Assembly: GCA_036244975.1 (NCBI GenBank)
Contig: BTTE01000012.1
Coordinates: forward strand, 1-49,404
Source of the DNA: Sulfidibacterium sp036244975
Lineage (GTDB): Bacteria; Bacteroidota; Bacteroidia; Bacteroidales; F082
Direction of reading: 5' to 3'
Length of the DNA: 49,404 bases
The notes beneath the pieces were generated by a model. The model saw nothing but the letters and a program-made list of their open reading frames with translations. It did not search any database and was not told the DNA's origin. Positions within the stretch are counted from its first letter, which is position 1. Each line of letters begins with the position of its first letter. A program made the position numbers and the translations under genes. Positions 1 through 6,980 of this stretch are shown here, in pieces.

Positions 1-2223
1 ATTTTTAACTTCTTGCGGAATGCGCAGCGAACTCTGCATCATATCATACATTTCAATGCCCTGCTCTTGTGCAGTTACTTCCCTGAAATAAATTTTATTG
101 ACAAAAAGCAGGTAATGTTCATACAGATTTTTAATCTTTTCAGCAATATTTTTGTCTTTGCTCTTGTCTTTGTCTTTGTTATTAATTAGATCTGCTACAT
201 CCGTGATCTCACCGGAAAAACTTAAGATGGTAGCACGCTGCAACAAACAGAGTTCCGCCATTTTATAGTACATACTTTGTAAATGGCGTACTAAGTATGA
301 GGGTATATCAGAAAAATCAGCAGTGAGCATGACCAAACTGTATCGCGACATACCATAAAGTGTTTTCCACTCTACCCAACGCGAATAAGTTTGGTTTTTG
401 AGTAGTTCCTGTTTTTGAAACTTGTCGGTGTGCATGGGTGAGGTGTCATTATAAATATAACTATACCACCAATTGCTGGTTTCATAGGAATAAAATACCT
501 TGTTTTTTCGGTTATCCCTAATATTTTGTCCATCAATAACTAAATCCGGTTGTTTGGAAATCTTTCCCAGGTCTTTTGCCAATTGGCTGTTGCCATACCA
601 ACTTACAACAAACATCCTGTCATCCAATACCGGGCGCAAATAAACTTTATGGTCGGTATCTTTTTGTGTTTGTGTGTTCTTTTCAGATACTTTTTTTTCA
701 TGAGTGATAAAGAAGTTCTTGGGAAAAAGCCCTGCAATAAACCGGGGCAAAACAAAGGGGCCGTGTTTAAAAGTTTCTTTATTAAGGTATTTGCTAAAAT
801 CTTCATACTTATCCTTGTCATCAGGTATTTCTTTTTGTCCAATCCATATAGCATCGGGTATTTCATTTTTTTTGGTGGCACACAGCAATAACTCCTGATT
901 TGTTTCATCTTTATTGCCGGAATATATTGAGTCGGGTTTCAGGTCGAAAAAAGGGACGAACAACCTTCTTCCGAATTTATTGATTTTGAGGATGTCTTTC
1001 TGGTTGTGATACAGATGATTGCGCAGATGAAAAGAAAGAACTGCCGTTCCTGTGCTGTATATGTTCAATAAAATACTGTCTATTTCAAGATGATATACAT
1101 TGCCATTCTCTTTCAGTTTAATGTTGTAGAAAAAAATATCGTTTTGGGGGATTTGATATTCAAAGTGATTTATTATTTGGTCGTTTTCCTTTGTTTTATC
1201 AGTTCTCAGGTTATCTCCCAAATCGTAAAGTATTTCCCTTACATATTCATAAAAATAGTTGTACTCGTTGTATTTATCAAAATAATCTAATTCAAAAGTT
1301 TTTCTTTTCCATTGGCTCTTTTTCAGTAAGTTGTCCCTAAATGTTTCCAATTTAAATTTTTCTTTCAGGGTTGCGTCATTATCTAAACCGTAATTTTTCC
1401 ACCTGAAAGGAAACAAGAAGATATGATAGCTAAAAATTTTTTCTGAAGGCATCTTTTTAACAATTTTAATAATTTTTTCTTTCTCTTCCAATATTTCATC
1501 CTTTGACCAGAAACCCTTCGCCAGTCCGAAAAAGCCGTTACTATTACTTCCGCCATAATAAGCTTTATTAGTGTCAATATGGCTTTGATAATGTGAAATC
1601 AGTGAGTCGGGAACCGGTCCGTAATAATTGAGAGAAGTATCATTATATACAATAAGTTGATTGGCTTTTCCATACATCAGGTCGGTGATGGGGCTGAATT
1701 TATTTGTTAAAGCTTTTATTATTGCTATGCCGTCAATTACTACGAGATGGTTTTTAACAGATTCCTCTGCTTTTTTTTCATCTTCTGCAGTAACGCCCTG
1801 AGCCTGTTTATCAGCATCACGTATCTGTTTTATTTTTTCTTCGGTGGCGCACATTTTCTCCATACCAGGTATATATCCCCTGTCGTTGGCTGCAACCAGC
1901 TCTTGCCAATGGTTGAGTTTTACTCCTAAAAGCTCAGATACCTGTTCAATAGATGACGGTTTATCAGAGTTGAAATTATGGTGATCAATATCAATTGCAT
2001 TTGAAGGCATATCCTGCTTTCCGGAAAGCTCAATGCCAACAAAAGTTTTATCTTTATATTCCGGTTTTTCAATATCTGTGGAATAATCGGACCATTTGGC
2101 TCCCCACGACAGATTGTTATCTAAATAATCCTGTTTGTTTCGAATCAATATTTTTTCAATCTCAACCATTTCCAGATCATGGCCGCCAAGTAAAAAGAGG
2201 TAATTCATTGAAGGGTTTTTCAT
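1..2223 (-). CDS. DHH-motif protein of unknown function, C-terminus cut by window edge
   Basis: One uninterrupted reading frame of 741 codons runs from ATG at 2223 to base 1 with no stop, so the gene continues outside the window. An in-frame TAA lies 18 bases upstream of this ATG; a second ATG at 2208 (residue 6) is an equally good start. Visible motifs are GGHDLEM (residues 13-19), IDIDHHN with D80-H81-H82, and AANDRGYIPGM (111-121). The acidic-His-His cluster resembles DHH-family phosphoesterases, which cleave phosphodiesters or cyclic nucleotides with Mn. The remaining ~550 residues are charged and hydrophilic, with a KD-rich stretch near residue 690 and a helical end containing TAQEQGIEMYDMM. 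I do not recognise this part. A resemblance to the soluble part of CorA-like proteins is possible but weak. No signal peptide is seen. The neighbours are transposon relics, so it may be a cargo gene. Being a gene is near certain; the function is not. Confidence 0.72.
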   Translation of the reverse strand, partial: MKNPSMNYLFLLGGHDLEMVEIEKILIRNKQDYLDNNLSWGAKWSDYSTDIEKPEYKDKTFVGIELSGKQDMPSNAIDIDHHNFNSDKPSSIEQVSELLGVKLNHWQELVAANDRGYIPGMEKMCATEEKIKQIRDADKQAQGVTAEDEKKAEESVKNHLVVIDGIAIIKALTNKFSPITDLMYGKANQLIVYNDTSLNYYGPVPDSLISHYQSHIDTNKAYYGGSNSNGFFGLAKGFWSKDEILEEKEKIIKIVKKMPSEKIFSYHIFLFPFRWKNYGLDNDATLKEKFKLETFRDNLLKKSQWKRKTFELDYFDKYNEYNYFYEYVREILYDLGDNLRTDKTKENDQIINHFEYQIPQNDIFFYNIKLKENGNVYHLEIDSILLNIYSTGTAVLSFHLRNHLYHNQKDILKINKFGRRLFVPFFDLKPDSIYSGNKDETNQELLLCATKKNEIPDAIWIGQKEIPDDKDKYEDFSKYLNKETFKHGPFVLPRFIAGLFPKNFFITHEKKVSEKNTQTQKDTDHKVYLRPVLDDRMFVVSWYGNSQLAKDLGKISKQPDLVIDGQNIRDNRKNKVFYSYETSNWWYSYIYNDTSPMHTDKFQKQELLKNQTYSRWVEWKTLYGMSRYSLVMLTADFSDIPSYLVRHLQSMYYKMAELCLLQRATILSFSGEITDVADLINNKDKDKSKDKNIAEKIKNLYEHYLLFVNKIYFREVTAQEQGIEMYDMMQSSLRIPQEVKN

Positions 2224-2643
2224 ATTCGTATAATTAGTAGCGCATTACGTTCTCTATTGACTTCCCGAAAACATTTTTAGAAGCCAATTGTTTAAAACGC
2301 CTGACAATTTAATTTACCTGCCGGGTATTCTCCCAAAATTGGTTATAGCATGCTGAATTGTTGCCTTTTCTTTCATAGTCGGTCACTTAGTTGCGGGCTA
2401 TTCAATCAAAATGCGAGAAATATATCCAAAAGGTCAATCAAACTTCCTATATGTACAAACCCAAAGGTAGTAGTCCGGGGCTGTTTATGTCATTTTGCCC
2501 CAGTGAAAAGATCAGTAGAAAAAGTATACCTGAGATGCTAACTAATGAAGTAATTACAGGGTCATGGGCAACTAATTGCAAATATATAAAAATAGCATGG
2601 AAAATTACACAGTGAAAAAAATATTTTTTAAACTTTTATCTGA
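2224..2643. other. intergenic stretch without recognisable gene
   Basis: AT-rich sequence between the DHH-motif gene and the transposase relic. Short open frames on both strands have no recognisable motif. No tRNA, clear terminator or TAnnTTTG promoter for the minus-strand gene was found, so its promoter is not identified. Confidence 0.5.
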
Positions 2644-2919
2644 GAAGGCTTTTATGAAAAGCCGGAATGCATCAGTAATGGCGTAGCACAGAAAAAGGCA
2701 ACGCAGACCGGATATATCAGTCAGGGAAAGATAAGCGGTAGCATTCCTGAAAATATGTTTGCCAAAGACTGGGTGGTTTATGCAAAACAACCTTTTGGCG
2801 GGCCAAGACAGGTAATCAGTTATCTCGGACGGTACACCCACCGAACGGCTATCTCCAACGACAGGATTTTAGAAGTTAGCAATACGGAAGTACACCTTTT
2901 GGTAACGAAGTTTCATTAA
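2644..2919 (+). pseudogene. IS91-family (Y2) transposase remnant
   Basis: A 92-codon open frame bounded by stops at 2641 and 2917 contains FAKDWVVYAKQPFGG, then SYLGRYTHRTAISNDRI. These are the conserved C-terminal motifs of IS91/IS801-type rolling-circle transposases. The N-terminal zinc-binding region and most of the catalytic region are absent, so only a fragment of roughly 60-70 recognisable residues survives. It is truncated at both ends and its right end abuts an unrelated ATPase fragment on the opposite strand. It marks past insertion or deletion next to the head-group cassette. Confidence 0.8.
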
Positions 2920-3031
2920 CATAATCATAAAACAATGCTTCGTAATTCAGGTATTTATTGCTTGTGTCAATGTTTCTGCTTTCTAAATACTCTGCAAAAG
3001 AAAATGGCAAAATAGAAATTTCAATTGGCAT
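2876..3031 (-). pseudogene. AAA_14/DUF4143-like ATPase fragment
   Basis: The minus-strand frame reads PIEISILPFSFAEYLE followed by YEALFYDYVNETSLPKG. In the AAA_14 plus DUF4143 ATPases common in Bacteroidota, the phrase 'I.ILPFSF.E.L' followed by a short loop and 'Y...G..P' sits between the ATPase core and DUF4143. Only about 50 residues are present. The Walker motifs upstream and the DUF4143 domain downstream are missing, and the frame stops at 2876 inside the IS91 remnant. It is best read as debris from a deleted gene rather than a working protein. Confidence 0.55.
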
Positions 3032-3228
3032 AGCCTGGCCGGAATCACTGGTACAATATGACCGGAATATCCACATTCAGTACATATTACATCTCCGCTT
3101 CCCTGCGTTACGCTACGACGTAATACGCTGCTTAATTGTTGGGTTTTCGTGCTTCTACCTTTTATTCCCATAAATGAAATCTTTCTATCACTTTCTTAGT
3201 ACGTAGAGTACAAAAACACGAACATTAG

Positions 3229-3242
3229 TTATTCATGAATAA
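3229..3242. promoter_or_regulatory. perfect palindrome, possible operator
   Basis: TTATTCATGAATAA is a perfect 14-base inverted repeat that ends 5 bases before the TAnnTTTG element at 3248. A position inside the promoter spacer is typical for binding of a dimeric repressor. No regulator gene is visible nearby, so the role is inferred from position and symmetry only. Confidence 0.35.
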
Positions 3243-3247
3243 TAGAG

Positions 3248-3255
3248 TACCTTTG
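3248..3255 (+). promoter_or_regulatory. -7 promoter element of the head-group operon
   Basis: TACCTTTG matches the Bacteroidota -7 consensus TAnnTTTG exactly. No good -33 TTG is placed upstream. If used, transcription would start near 3262 and leave a leader of about 200 bases, unusually long for this window. Confidence 0.45.
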
Positions 3256-3388
3256 TAAAAGGATTACAAATCTTTTAGTTTCAATCGTTCCTATCCATTT
3301 TGTTGATGAACTTTTAAAGCAAAATTCATCGCAGGGGCAGACTTCATACTTATAGTTGAATTATCAGGGAACTAGTCCAAACATCAGA

Positions 3389-3405
3389 GTACTAATAATT
3401 AGTAC
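3389..3405. promoter_or_regulatory. 17-base palindrome in operon leader
   Basis: GTACTAAT-A-ATTAGTAC is a perfect inverted repeat with 8-base arms around one central A, 57 bases before the ATG at 3462. The flanking AGAGTAC is shared with two positions upstream. It could be an operator or an mRNA hairpin; it lacks a U-tract, so it is not a standard terminator. Confidence 0.4.
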
Positions 3406-3461
3406 GCTAGGTGCTTCAATGGGCATTTAGTTTTTTTTTGATGGTATCAATACCTTTTTAT

Positions 3462-4262
3462 ATGAATAGTGATTCAGACAATAATTGTAGTCAAAATCGC
3501 ATTACTACGGCCTTACTTCTTGCGGCTGGTATCGGAAGTCGCCTTTCCCCTTTAACACAAAATTCCCCCAAATGCCTTACTCTTGTAAATGATAAATCGA
3601 TTCTTGAAAGGCTTATCAATAATTTAAAAAACCAAGGGTTTGAACGGCTTGTAATCGTAACGGGACACAAAAAAGAATGTATTATGGATTATCTTGGCGA
3701 AAAATCAGGAGACATTTGCATTGAATACGTTTACAGCCCCTTGTATAAAACTACAAATAACATTTATTCTCTTTGGATGGCTCGTAATATAATAAATGAG
3801 CCTTTTGTGCTTTTTGAAAATGATTTGGTATTGAAATCCACTTTACTGGATAATATGGTTTATCCGGACAGGATAGCTGTAGCACTTATGCAACCTTGGC
3901 TAAACGGAACAACGGTTTCTCTTGATAAGGCCAATAATGTTACCCGGTTTCAAATAGGAACTACCGAATCTTATTCTGGTATCCGATATAAAACCGTTAA
4001 TATATACAGCTTTTCGCTTCCATCATGGCAAGCTATTGTTAAACGATTGAATCAATATATTGAAGCCGGTCATGTTAACTGTTACTATGAAACTGTTTTT
4101 TCTGAAATGGTCGACAATCAAACTCTGGCCTTTAAATCGGTTTCGTTTGACCATAAACCATGGTACGAAATTGATACCATTCAAGATTTAGCCAAAGCGG
4201 AATTATTATTCCCAAAGGAATTGAAAAAGGTTGCTATGTATGAAAATGCAATGGCATCATAA
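3462..4262 (+). CDS. sugar-phosphate/choline-phosphate-type nucleotidyltransferase
   Basis: This NTP_transferase-family enzyme probably joins CMP (or another NMP) to a phosphorylated or phosphonate head group. The signature LLAAGIGSRLSPLT (residues 19-32) with SPK (35-37) is the nucleotide-binding loop. NNIYSLWMAR and FVLFEND follow as in LicC/PntC-type cytidylyltransferases, and the C-terminal PWYEIDTIQDLAKAE matches the metal-binding WYEIDT end of that group. The length of 266 residues is normal for a single-domain enzyme. The frame is open back to GTG 3411, with another ATG at 3441; ATG 3462 is preferred because it precedes the first conserved strand by a normal distance. The gene lies 18 bases before the PLP enzyme and clearly shares its transcript. 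The nucleotide and acceptor cannot be decided from sequence: a CTP-dependent head-group enzyme is the likeliest, a sugar nucleotidyltransferase is the alternative. Confidence 0.82.
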   Translation: MNSDSDNNCSQNRITTALLLAAGIGSRLSPLTQNSPKCLTLVNDKSILERLINNLKNQGFERLVIVTGHKKECIMDYLGEKSGDICIEYVYSPLYKTTNNIYSLWMARNIINEPFVLFENDLVLKSTLLDNMVYPDRIAVALMQPWLNGTTVSLDKANNVTRFQIGTTESYSGIRYKTVNIYSFSLPSWQAIVKRLNQYIEAGHVNCYYETVFSEMVDNQTLAFKSVSFDHKPWYEIDTIQDLAKAELLFPKELKKVAMYENAMAS

Positions 4263-4280
4263 TTTCAGGATATAAATACC

Positions 4281-5375
4281 ATGGAAAGCAAATATAAAAC
4301 ACAAGAAGGAAAATACGAATACATAGCAAAACAACATGGTGGTTATTATCGACATAATTTTACCGACCATGCTTACTTGTATAACTTATATTTTCCGCCG
4401 GAGGAAGTATTTAGCCATTTAAAGGATAACATACACGATTTGGTACTGAACTATCCAATGGCACAAAATGCACTTGCTGAACTTATTGGTGATATAATAA
4501 GTCAACCTGCCGAAAGAATTATTGTAGGAAATGGGGTAGCAGAGATTATAAAAATACTATCAGGAAGTTTAGCAAAAAAAATAATTATACCTGTACCTTC
4601 TTTTAATGAATATGCTAATGCTGCACCTAAAGGACGTGCTGTGGAATTTCCTCTTGAATTTCCTTCTTTCCTGCTCGATGTAGATAAATTTGCAGCTGAA
4701 GCTAAAAAAGTGAGTGCTGATATGGCTGTCGTGGTTACACCTAATAATCCTACGTCGATGTTAGTTCCAAAAGCCGATTTGATTAAATTGGCAGAACAAC
4801 TCAAGCAACACAATTGCATGCTTATTATCGATGAATCATTTCTTGATTTTGCTGATAACAAGGAGCAAATAAGCCTGGAACAGGATATTGACAAATATCC
4901 AAATATAGCTATTCTTAAAAGCATGAGTAAAGCCTATGGGATATGTGGTCTAAGAATTGGATATATGTTAACGGCTAACGTAAATTTTGCTGAGTCTGTT
5001 CGCAATGGAATTCACATATGGAATATTAATGGATTTGCCGAAGAATTTCTTCGAATATTACCCCAATACAAACAAGAATTTGAAGATAGTTGTGAAAAAG
5101 TTAAAGCAGATAGAGACGTTTTTTATAATAAACTATGTGCCATTAAGGGAATGACCGTTTTTAAACCCGATGCAAACTATATATATTGTCGTTTACCCGA
5201 TGCGGCTTTAAGTGGGCCCGAAGTAACAAAGCGTCTTTTTATTGAGCACAATATTTATATAAAAGATAGTGTTGGAAAGACCCAATCCGATGCTGACCGA
5301 TACATTCGGATTGCCAGTCGTACCCAAGAAGAAAACAACACACTTATTGATGCCTTAATGGATGTTATGTATTAA
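4281..5375 (+). CDS. PLP-dependent class I/II aminotransferase, CobD/HisC-like
   Basis: This 364-residue fold-type I PLP enzyme carries NGVAEIIKIL (phosphate-binding turn), TPNNPTS, DESFLDF (PLP pyridine Asp) and KSMSKAYGICGLRIGY, in which the Lys of SKAYG forms the Schiff base. The C-terminal YIRIASR binds the substrate carboxylate. The closest familiar relatives are histidinol-phosphate aminotransferase and threonine-phosphate decarboxylase (CobD), both of which act on phosphorylated substrates. No his or cob genes lie nearby; the partners are a nucleotidyltransferase and a lipid head-group transferase. In other bacteria as I remember them, the same kind of enzyme occurs fused behind an NTP-transferase domain, which fits a shared pathway. 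By inference it produces an amino- or phospho-alcohol head group, by transamination or by decarboxylation of a phospho-amino acid. The enzyme class is secure, the substrate is unknown. Confidence 0.85.
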   Translation: MESKYKTQEGKYEYIAKQHGGYYRHNFTDHAYLYNLYFPPEEVFSHLKDNIHDLVLNYPMAQNALAELIGDIISQPAERIIVGNGVAEIIKILSGSLAKKIIIPVPSFNEYANAAPKGRAVEFPLEFPSFLLDVDKFAAEAKKVSADMAVVVTPNNPTSMLVPKADLIKLAEQLKQHNCMLIIDESFLDFADNKEQISLEQDIDKYPNIAILKSMSKAYGICGLRIGYMLTANVNFAESVRNGIHIWNINGFAEEFLRILPQYKQEFEDSCEKVKADRDVFYNKLCAIKGMTVFKPDANYIYCRLPDAALSGPEVTKRLFIEHNIYIKDSVGKTQSDADRYIRIASRTQEENNTLIDALMDVMY

Positions 5376-5387
5376 AAAGTAAATAGT

Positions 5388-6023
5388 ATGAACGATAATA
5401 AACAAGCAAGCGTATTCAGCTTTATTAAAGATCTGCCAAATATTTGTTCTCTTTTGGGCTTATTGAGTGCTGTAATAGGAATTTATTTTGCCATTCAAGG
5501 GATTTTTCAGGCGGCAATAATCGGAGTCTTGTGGGCAGTATTGTTCGATTGGTACGATGGTATTATAGCCCGAAAAATGAAAGGAAGAACAAAAGTACAA
5601 GGTGTTTTTGGAGCCCAGCTTGATTCCATGATTGATATTGTAAGCTTTGGGATTTTGCCTGCTATTATACTTTTGAGCTATGGAAATTACAGTATTTGGT
5701 TTTTACCTGGAGCATTTGTAATTATTGCTGCCAGTGCTATCCGATTGACTTACTTTAATGTTTATGGCCTTATCGATAGCAAAACATACAAAGGCTTCCC
5801 TTTGGACAACAATGTACTTATACTGGCTTTTGTGTTTTTATTTGAGGGCATTTTTACGCCTTCTGCTTTTTCCATCTTAATTTATGCACTCTTGATGCTT
5901 CTATCGGCACTAAACTTATCCTCAATTCCTACTCCAAAATTTGGAGGAAAATGGGCTTATGCTTTAGTTGCTTATGTGCTGGTTATGACAAGCGTTTTTG
6001 GATGGCTATTATGGCATCAATAA
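5388..6023 (+). CDS. CDP-alcohol phosphatidyltransferase, PssA-like
   Basis: This integral membrane enzyme of 211 residues should transfer a phospho-alcohol between a CDP-linked donor and an alcohol or diacylglycerol. The family motif is present at D54, D57-G58, A61-R62, G75, D79 and D83. The spacing between R62 and G75 is 12 residues instead of the usual 8-9. DSMIDIVSFGILPA resembles bacterial phosphatidylserine synthase (the SFG.LPA stretch). About six hydrophobic segments span residues 14-49, 86-118 and 140-208. It starts 12 bases after the PLP enzyme and ends the operon. As a PssA it would use CDP-diacylglycerol and serine; next to a dedicated nucleotidyltransferase it could instead use a CDP-head group and diacylglycerol. 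The family is clear, the direction of the reaction is not. Confidence 0.85.
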   Translation: MNDNKQASVFSFIKDLPNICSLLGLLSAVIGIYFAIQGIFQAAIIGVLWAVLFDWYDGIIARKMKGRTKVQGVFGAQLDSMIDIVSFGILPAIILLSYGNYSIWFLPGAFVIIAASAIRLTYFNVYGLIDSKTYKGFPLDNNVLILAFVFLFEGIFTPSAFSILIYALLMLLSALNLSSIPTPKFGGKWAYALVAYVLVMTSVFGWLLWHQ

Positions 6024-6160
6024 TAGACTAACAGTATTGTGCTCGTTTTTTTCAGGAAACCTAACGGCAGTTCGTCTAAAAACCACTGCTATCTTGTATA
6101 TTAACCTTCCACCGCCGATTCCAAAAAAACCATGCACGCGCGTGCGGCGCCATACCTTAT

Positions 6161-6211
6161 ACCATTTGCGTTTCAAAATGCGCCAACAAGCATTTTGAAA
6201 TTTGCAATGGT
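6161..6211. repeat. imperfect inverted repeat (hairpin) after the cassette
   Basis: The arms 6161-6181 and 6190-6211 pair over about 17 of 21 positions around an 8-base loop; the shared core is TTTCAAAATGC. It lies ~140 bases behind the phosphatidyltransferase stop. It could act as an operon end or be a transposable-element end; there is no simple U-tract. Confidence 0.55.
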
Positions 6212-6213
6212 AA

Positions 6214-6290
6214 ATGCCGTTGTACAATTAAAGCGGCTTTGGAAGCGAAGCGCACCAAAGGAGCATTTTAATTGACAAACGGTATAAAAT
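6214..6290. repeat. second imperfect inverted repeat
   Basis: The outer arms share CAATTAAA (6225-6232) against TTTTAATTG (6267-6274), and the inner arms pair GGCTTTGG with CCAAAGGA. The loop contains AAGCGAAGCG. Together with the hairpin at 6161-6211, about 130 bases of foldable non-coding DNA separate the cassette from the integrase relic. Confidence 0.5.
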
Positions 6291-6495
6291 GGTTTTTTTC
6301 TTCACACAGGGGCAGGCCGCAATTTCAACCGGTTTGGTTTGTCAGCCAGTTTGCTGTACACCACAAAAAAAGAACATGCCTATTCTTTTTCCTGCGACGT
6401 GTTAAACAAATCCTTTTATGTAGGCATGTACTGGAAGATTAAATTCAGCCACCGGTAAGGCTAAATATCACCATATCCGGGGCATATCAAAACGA
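6291..6495. other. non-coding stretch, nothing recognised
   Basis: No open frame with recognisable motifs, no promoter consensus and no RNA gene is seen between the hairpins and the integrase remnant. Confidence 0.4.
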
Positions 6496-6770
6496 CTAAG
6501 AAACCCTGATCTGCTCAAATTTCCCGTAAATCTTTTTCATGTCCTTATTGATCAGGTCATCCACCACCCGGGCATATTTTTTTGTCATGTTGATACTGGA
6601 ATGGCCCAGCATTTTGGAAACCACTTCGTTGGAGATTTGATTGGAAAGGGTAACGGTAGTGGCGAACTATGCCGGGCGGTGTGCGTGCTGAGGTTTTTGT
6701 CAATCCTGCACAGGGTGGCGATTTCTTTAAGATAAGCATTCATCTTCTGATTGGAAACCACTGCAAACCA
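6496..6770 (-). pseudogene. tyrosine-recombinase (integrase) C-terminal fragment, frameshifted
   Basis: Two minus-strand frames together give the C-terminal third of a Bacteroidota-type phage/transposon integrase. The first reads NQKMNAYLKEIATLC then LSTHTARH (the catalytic H-x-x-R box). The second reads FATTVTLSNQISNEVVSK, MLGHSSINMTKKYARV (catalytic His and nucleophilic Tyr) and ends at the stop 6496. One base is missing directly after the ARH codons near 6669, which shifts the frame. The N-terminal core-binding domain is absent, and the homology breaks off inside a repeated 16-mer at 6753-6768. It is therefore a dead relic, truncated and frameshifted. Confidence 0.82.
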
Positions 6771-6782
6771 GTGAGAAATATC

Positions 6783-6828
6783 CTTATTCGGTGGCTTTTT
6801 TGCGAAATAAAAAAAGCCACCGAATAAG
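6783..6828. repeat. near-perfect 19-bp hairpin
   Basis: Arm CTTATTCGGTGGC (6783-6795) plus six T pairs with six A plus GCCACCGAATAAG (6816-6828) around a loop of about 7 bases. Because the stem carries T on one side and A on the other, it could terminate transcription in either direction. It sits just behind the truncated integrase end. Confidence 0.65.
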
Positions 6829-6878
6829 CCACCGCAATTTTGCGTTTTTGTGCATTTCAGTGCATTGCCCAAAAAACA

Positions 6879-6914
6879 GAAACCACTGTAAACGTGTCGT
6901 TTGCAGTGGTTTTC
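6879..6914. repeat. inverted repeat related to integrase break point
   Basis: GAAACCACTGTAAACG (6879-6894) pairs with CGTTTGCAGTGGTTTTC (6898-6914) across a 3-base loop. A third copy, GGAAACCACTGCAAAC, lies at 6753-6768, exactly where integrase homology stops. The repeats probably mark a recombination or element end. Confidence 0.55.
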
Positions 6915-6935
6915 AATTTTCTACTTAGCTAAAAG

Positions 6936-6948
6936 GCGGAGAGTGAGG
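6936..6948. repeat. duplicated 3' end of tRNA-Ser (possible att remnant)
   Basis: GCGGAGAGTGAGG occurs here and again at 7100-7112, where it is the 3' end of tRNA-Ser. Duplicated tRNA 3' ends are the usual trace of integrase-mediated insertion, and a broken integrase lies about 200 bases away. The copy is short (13 bases), so chance or another process cannot be excluded. Confidence 0.5.
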
Positions 6949-6980
6949 ATTAACTGCGTTGATCCCATTGGGGGAGGATT

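Larger units (their letters stand above)
3032..3461. other. non-coding leader region upstream of head-group cassette
   Basis: No convincing gene is seen here. The region holds two perfect palindromes, three copies of AGAGTAC (3205-3211, 3244-3250, 3386-3392) and one perfect TAnnTTTG element at 3248. It is therefore most likely the regulatory region of the plus-strand operon that starts at 3462. Confidence 0.5.

Noticed and set aside
3045..3171. Minus-strand peptide with CTECGYSGH, resembling a zinc ribbon, upstream of the AAA_14 fragment
   Set aside because: Only one CxxC pair is present, the frame is short and the match to any family is weak; it is probably coincidental within transposon debris.
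4502..4924. 140-codon minus-strand frame inside the PLP enzyme gene
   Set aside because: It lies wholly opposite a gene with clear catalytic motifs and shows low-complexity Ser/Leu-rich composition typical of an antisense shadow.
6161..6290. Integron attC site interpretation
   Set aside because: No integron integrase is present, and the core recombination motifs of attC sites could not be placed at the ends of the hairpins.
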